DNA of 8,790 nt from Lachnospiraceae bacterium (lineage in GTDB: Bacteria; Bacillota; Clostridia; Lachnospirales; Lachnospiraceae), in contig JAILFQ010000274.1 in NCBI GenBank assembly GCA_024697505.1, positions 1-8,790 on the forward strand. The letters run 5' to 3'. Positions 6,420-8,790 of the stretch are shown here, piece by piece. Under the pieces are notes generated by a model. That model was not told the origin of the DNA and did not search any database. It saw only the letters and a list, made by a program, of their open reading frames with translations. The translations under genes were made by a program, and so were the position numbers. Position 1 is the first letter of the stretch. Each line of letters begins with the position of its first letter.

Positions 6420-8206
6420 TGGAAAAGAAGACAAAGTATCCAAATCCGAAATTCTTCCGTGCTAAAGACAATATAGACTGGAAAGCCCAAATAGAAAACT
6501 TTAAAGAAGTCGGCTCCATTATAGGAGACATGGTTAAAGAAACGGACTGGAAGGCTGTTAAAGAAAAAATGAAGGGTAAGGCGCTTAATACCTTAGACCG
6601 TATTAAGAAAGAGGCTGCATCATTTAAGCAAATGAGCACCGCTGAGAAAGCCGACCTTATTAAAAACGGTGAAAAACAGCTTGGTAAGCTTTACAGAAAC
6701 GGAGATATGGCAACGGTTCGTCGTGAATGGAGAGGTGTTAAAGACACTGCTTACGACTTCTACGAATGGTGCCGTATGTGGGGAATGCTTCTTGCAACAT
6801 TTTCAAAAGATCTTTTCCCTGCACTTAACGCTACATTCTATTACCGCTGGATGATAAGCTATATGTGCTGTGTAGGTTTTATGGACAAGAATACGCTTGG
6901 ACAGCGCGGAACCGCTCTAAGAATGAGCCATACACTTATATATGACATTTTCCGTTACGTTGCGGAAAACCTTGTTTTCCTTGCTAAATGCGATAAAAAG
7001 AACGGAAACAGTGCAGAGCTTAACAAGAAGGTTGTTCTTGTGGACGAAATGACCATGGGACAGATTATGGCAGGTTTCCCGGATCTCCTTGGAATTCCTT
7101 ACCAGCTTATGCCGGTATTCCTTGTTTCCGAGATAGACCAGCTTACCTGTGTTCCTTACATAGACGCTGTAGAAAGCTTTGGTCTTCCTGCGGATGCTTG
7201 TCCGGTTCCATCATCTGAATGCGGAGCGCTTGTTGTGGATGCGCTTCCTCATATGGGACAGTGCTTCATTTCCAGCTCCATGCCGTGTGATGGTTCCGTT
7301 ATGGCTTCTTCTTACATGTCCAGAAGATTTCCGGATCTTCCTGTTTTCCATCTTACCTTCCCTGTTCGTTACGAATACGAAGAGACGGTAGAAGACGGTG
7401 CGGAAGATATAAAGGCATGTATAAAGTTTATTGAAGAGCAGACAGGTGCCAAGTGGAACTGGGATGCTTATTTTGCAGCAATGAAGCGTTTCAATCAGGA
7501 AACTGCTTTTGAACTTGAAAAGTGGGAAGTAAACAAAACTCAGTATCCTCAGCTTATAGGCCCTGTTTACGAACTTTTCCGTAAATGGAATTACGAAATG
7601 GACGGTGGTGCGGACCCGCGTGTTATTAAGACCTGCAAGAAGGTTAACAAGCTTATGCTTCAGGCCTACGAGAGAAAGGAAGAACCGTGGGTAGGCAAGA
7701 TGAAATACAGAGGAATTGTCTGGTCTTGTCCTGCACATTATTACGCAAACTTCTCCAACTGGATTGCAAACTGCTGGGGCGTAGACATTCTCGTTGAGAT
7801 GGAAAGCCTTAACTTTACAAAACCTATGGAGACAGAAGATAAAGAAAAAGCACTTATGGATCTTGCCCGTTTGTATGAGAGAATGGTTATGAGACGTCAT
7901 ACCAACGGTGGTTACAAGAACGTAGTTGATGAGCTTTGGGCACAGTGCGAGGCCTGGAACATAGACATCATTATTATGTACCAGAACGTTGCATGTAAGA
8001 ACATGGCTACTCTTCAGGGTATTCTTGATGAACAGGCAAGAGACAAAGGATATCATATGATCTGGATCGAGCATGACCTTATGGACCCGAGAACCGTTTC
8101 CCGTAAGACCATGAGGGGCAAAGTAAACGAGTACATGCGTACCGTTATGAAGGCTGAGCCGGTTGATCCTACTCTTCTTGAGTTTGATGATGAGAATATG
8201 ATGTGA
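6419..8206 (+). CDS. 2-hydroxyacyl-CoA dehydratase family large subunit (HgdA-like) with long N-terminal extension
   Basis: A 595-residue protein, well above the roughly 400-480 usual for HgdA/HadB-type subunits. The family core appears to begin near residue 203 (KKVVLVDE). Landmarks comparable to HgdA are DACPVPSSECG (Cys261), GQCFISSSMPCDG (Cys282, Cys290), a SCP segment at Cys437, and YQNVACKNM (Cys526, matching the 'NRSCK' motif), then DLMDPRT and a KVNEYM C-terminus. Cys261, Cys290 and Cys526 are the best candidates for cluster ligands. Residues 1 to about 200 are not part of the standard fold: first highly charged, Lys-rich helices (20-100), then an aromatic segment with LFPALNATFYYRWM (132-145). 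The start ATG overlaps the upstream stop, with GGAGGGG at 6405-6411. About 37 of 42 leucines use CTT, a sign of high expression. It ends in tandem stops TGATAA, 48 bases before the activator gene. Confidence 0.92.
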   Translation: MEKKTKYPNPKFFRAKDNIDWKAQIENFKEVGSIIGDMVKETDWKAVKEKMKGKALNTLDRIKKEAASFKQMSTAEKADLIKNGEKQLGKLYRNGDMATVRREWRGVKDTAYDFYEWCRMWGMLLATFSKDLFPALNATFYYRWMISYMCCVGFMDKNTLGQRGTALRMSHTLIYDIFRYVAENLVFLAKCDKKNGNSAELNKKVVLVDEMTMGQIMAGFPDLLGIPYQLMPVFLVSEIDQLTCVPYIDAVESFGLPADACPVPSSECGALVVDALPHMGQCFISSSMPCDGSVMASSYMSRRFPDLPVFHLTFPVRYEYEETVEDGAEDIKACIKFIEEQTGAKWNWDAYFAAMKRFNQETAFELEKWEVNKTQYPQLIGPVYELFRKWNYEMDGGADPRVIKTCKKVNKLMLQAYERKEEPWVGKMKYRGIVWSCPAHYYANFSNWIANCWGVDILVEMESLNFTKPMETEDKEKALMDLARLYERMVMRRHTNGGYKNVVDELWAQCEAWNIDIIIMYQNVACKNMATLQGILDEQARDKGYHMIWIEHDLMDPRTVSRKTMRGKVNEYMRTVMKAEPVDPTLLEFDDENMM

Positions 8207-8254
8207 TAAAATAAAAACAGTGTGTGAAAAATAATTATAAAGGAGCAAAATAAT

Positions 8255-8790
8255 ATGAAATTTTTTGGTGGTTGTGACGTAGGTTCCACATATACAAAGG
8301 CGGTTATTCTTGACGAAACAGGAAAGATCTGTGCAGATACAACTATAAGGAGCAAGATCAACTCCGAGCAGTCTGCAAAGCTTGCCATGGAGGAAGTAAC
8401 ACAGAAGGTTGGACTTAAGTCTTCCGAAGATCTTGAGTATCTTATCGGTACAGGTTACGGACGTAACAAGGTTCCTTTTGCGGATGAAAACATCTCCGAG
8501 ATTTCCTGCCATGCTATGGGTGTTCATGTAACAGACCCATCCGTAAAGGCAATTATAGATATCGGCGGACAGGACGTTAAGGGTATAAGCATTGATACAG
8601 ACGGAACAGTTAAGAACTTTGCGATGAATGATAAGTGTGCCGCCGGTACAGGTCGTTTCTATGAAGCAATGGCAAGATCTTTCGAAATGACTCTTCCTGA
8701 GTTCTCTCAGCTTTCTCTTACAGCAAAGAATGTAATTCCTATTACAGCTCAGTGTACAGTATTTGCAGAGTCTGAGGTTATTACTCTTGT
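8255..8790 (+). CDS. ATP-dependent activator of 2-hydroxyacyl-CoA dehydratase/benzoyl-CoA reductase (HgdC/BcrA-BadF type), 3' truncated
   Basis: The first 178 codons of an ASKHA-fold ATPase; full members have about 260 residues, so the end lies beyond the window. Motifs in order are the phosphate-binding CDVGSTYTKAV (residues 7-17), GTGYGRNKV (65-73), DIGGQDVKG (102-110), NDKCAAGTGRF (125-135) and QCTVFAESEV (166-175). Cys128 and Cys167 correspond to the two cysteines per monomer that hold a single [4Fe-4S] cluster between subunits in HgdC; their spacing of 39 equals that of HgdC Cys127/Cys166 as I recall them. The protein takes an electron from ferredoxin or flavodoxin and injects it into the dehydratase at the cost of ATP. 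AGGAG at 8241-8245 precedes the ATG by 9 bases. Its position directly after the HgdA-like gene makes it the dedicated activator. Leucines seen so far are nearly all CTT, as in the preceding gene. Confidence 0.95.
   Translation, partial: MKFFGGCDVGSTYTKAVILDETGKICADTTIRSKINSEQSAKLAMEEVTQKVGLKSSEDLEYLIGTGYGRNKVPFADENISEISCHAMGVHVTDPSVKAIIDIGGQDVKGISIDTDGTVKNFAMNDKCAAGTGRFYEAMARSFEMTLPEFSQLSLTAKNVIPITAQCTVFAESEVITL

Noticed and set aside
7211..8527. A 438-codon open frame on the - strand across the HgdA-like and activator genes
   Set aside because: It lies antisense to two genes with clear family motifs, has no ribosome binding site, and its composition resembles no known protein. Its length is explained by the avoidance of TTA, CTA and TCA codons in the sense genes.
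1..8790. tRNA, rRNA, CRISPR arrays, insertion sequences or phage genes
   Set aside because: I saw no cloverleaf-like sequence, no regularly spaced repeats, and no transposase or integrase motifs on either strand.

Overview
The window is a piece of a Firmicute (Clostridia) chromosome, most likely from an anaerobe of the Lachnospiraceae type. This rests on the oxygen-sensitive enzyme families present, moderately low GC, strong GGAGG-type ribosome binding sites, TTG as well as ATG starts, and leucine codons dominated by CTT. Genus and species cannot be read from the sequence.

Layout: (1) Positions 2-1350, + strand: the end of one and all of a second permease of a CUT1-type carbohydrate ABC importer (MalF-like, then MalG-like), overlapping by one base in a TAATG junction. 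(2) Positions 1369-1403: a strong hairpin with A-run and T-run flanks that can terminate transcription from both sides, between convergent units. (3) Positions 1427-4125, - strand: a two-gene unit. A 759-residue NADH-dependent iron-sulfur flavoenzyme of the 2-enoate reductase / 2,4-dienoyl-CoA reductase class comes first, then a 133-residue uncharacterised protein that looks internally duplicated. (4) Positions 4126-4439: a divergent control region with promoter-like boxes on both strands. (5) Positions 4440 to the window end, + strand: a tight four-gene unit. It holds a CooC-type P-loop ATPase with a CxC metal motif, a 2-hydroxyacyl-CoA dehydratase/benzoyl-CoA reductase-family small subunit (HgdB-like), a large HgdA-like subunit with a long N-terminal extension, and the start of the ATP-dependent activator (HgdC/BcrA type).

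How the parts may work together: the HgdC-type activator uses ATP to fire low-potential electrons into the HgdA/HgdB-like iron-sulfur enzyme, which then dehydrates a 2-hydroxyacyl-CoA or reduces a difficult substrate. The divergent flavoenzyme could reduce the C=C bond of an enoate or enoyl product. The unexpected member is the CooC-like ATPase, whose characterised relatives insert nickel into carbon monoxide dehydrogenase. No CODH is visible here, so the operon may be a dehydratase/reductase-family enzyme with its own dedicated metallocentre maturation factor. This is the most interesting feature of the window. Substrate and reaction cannot be settled from the sequence alone.
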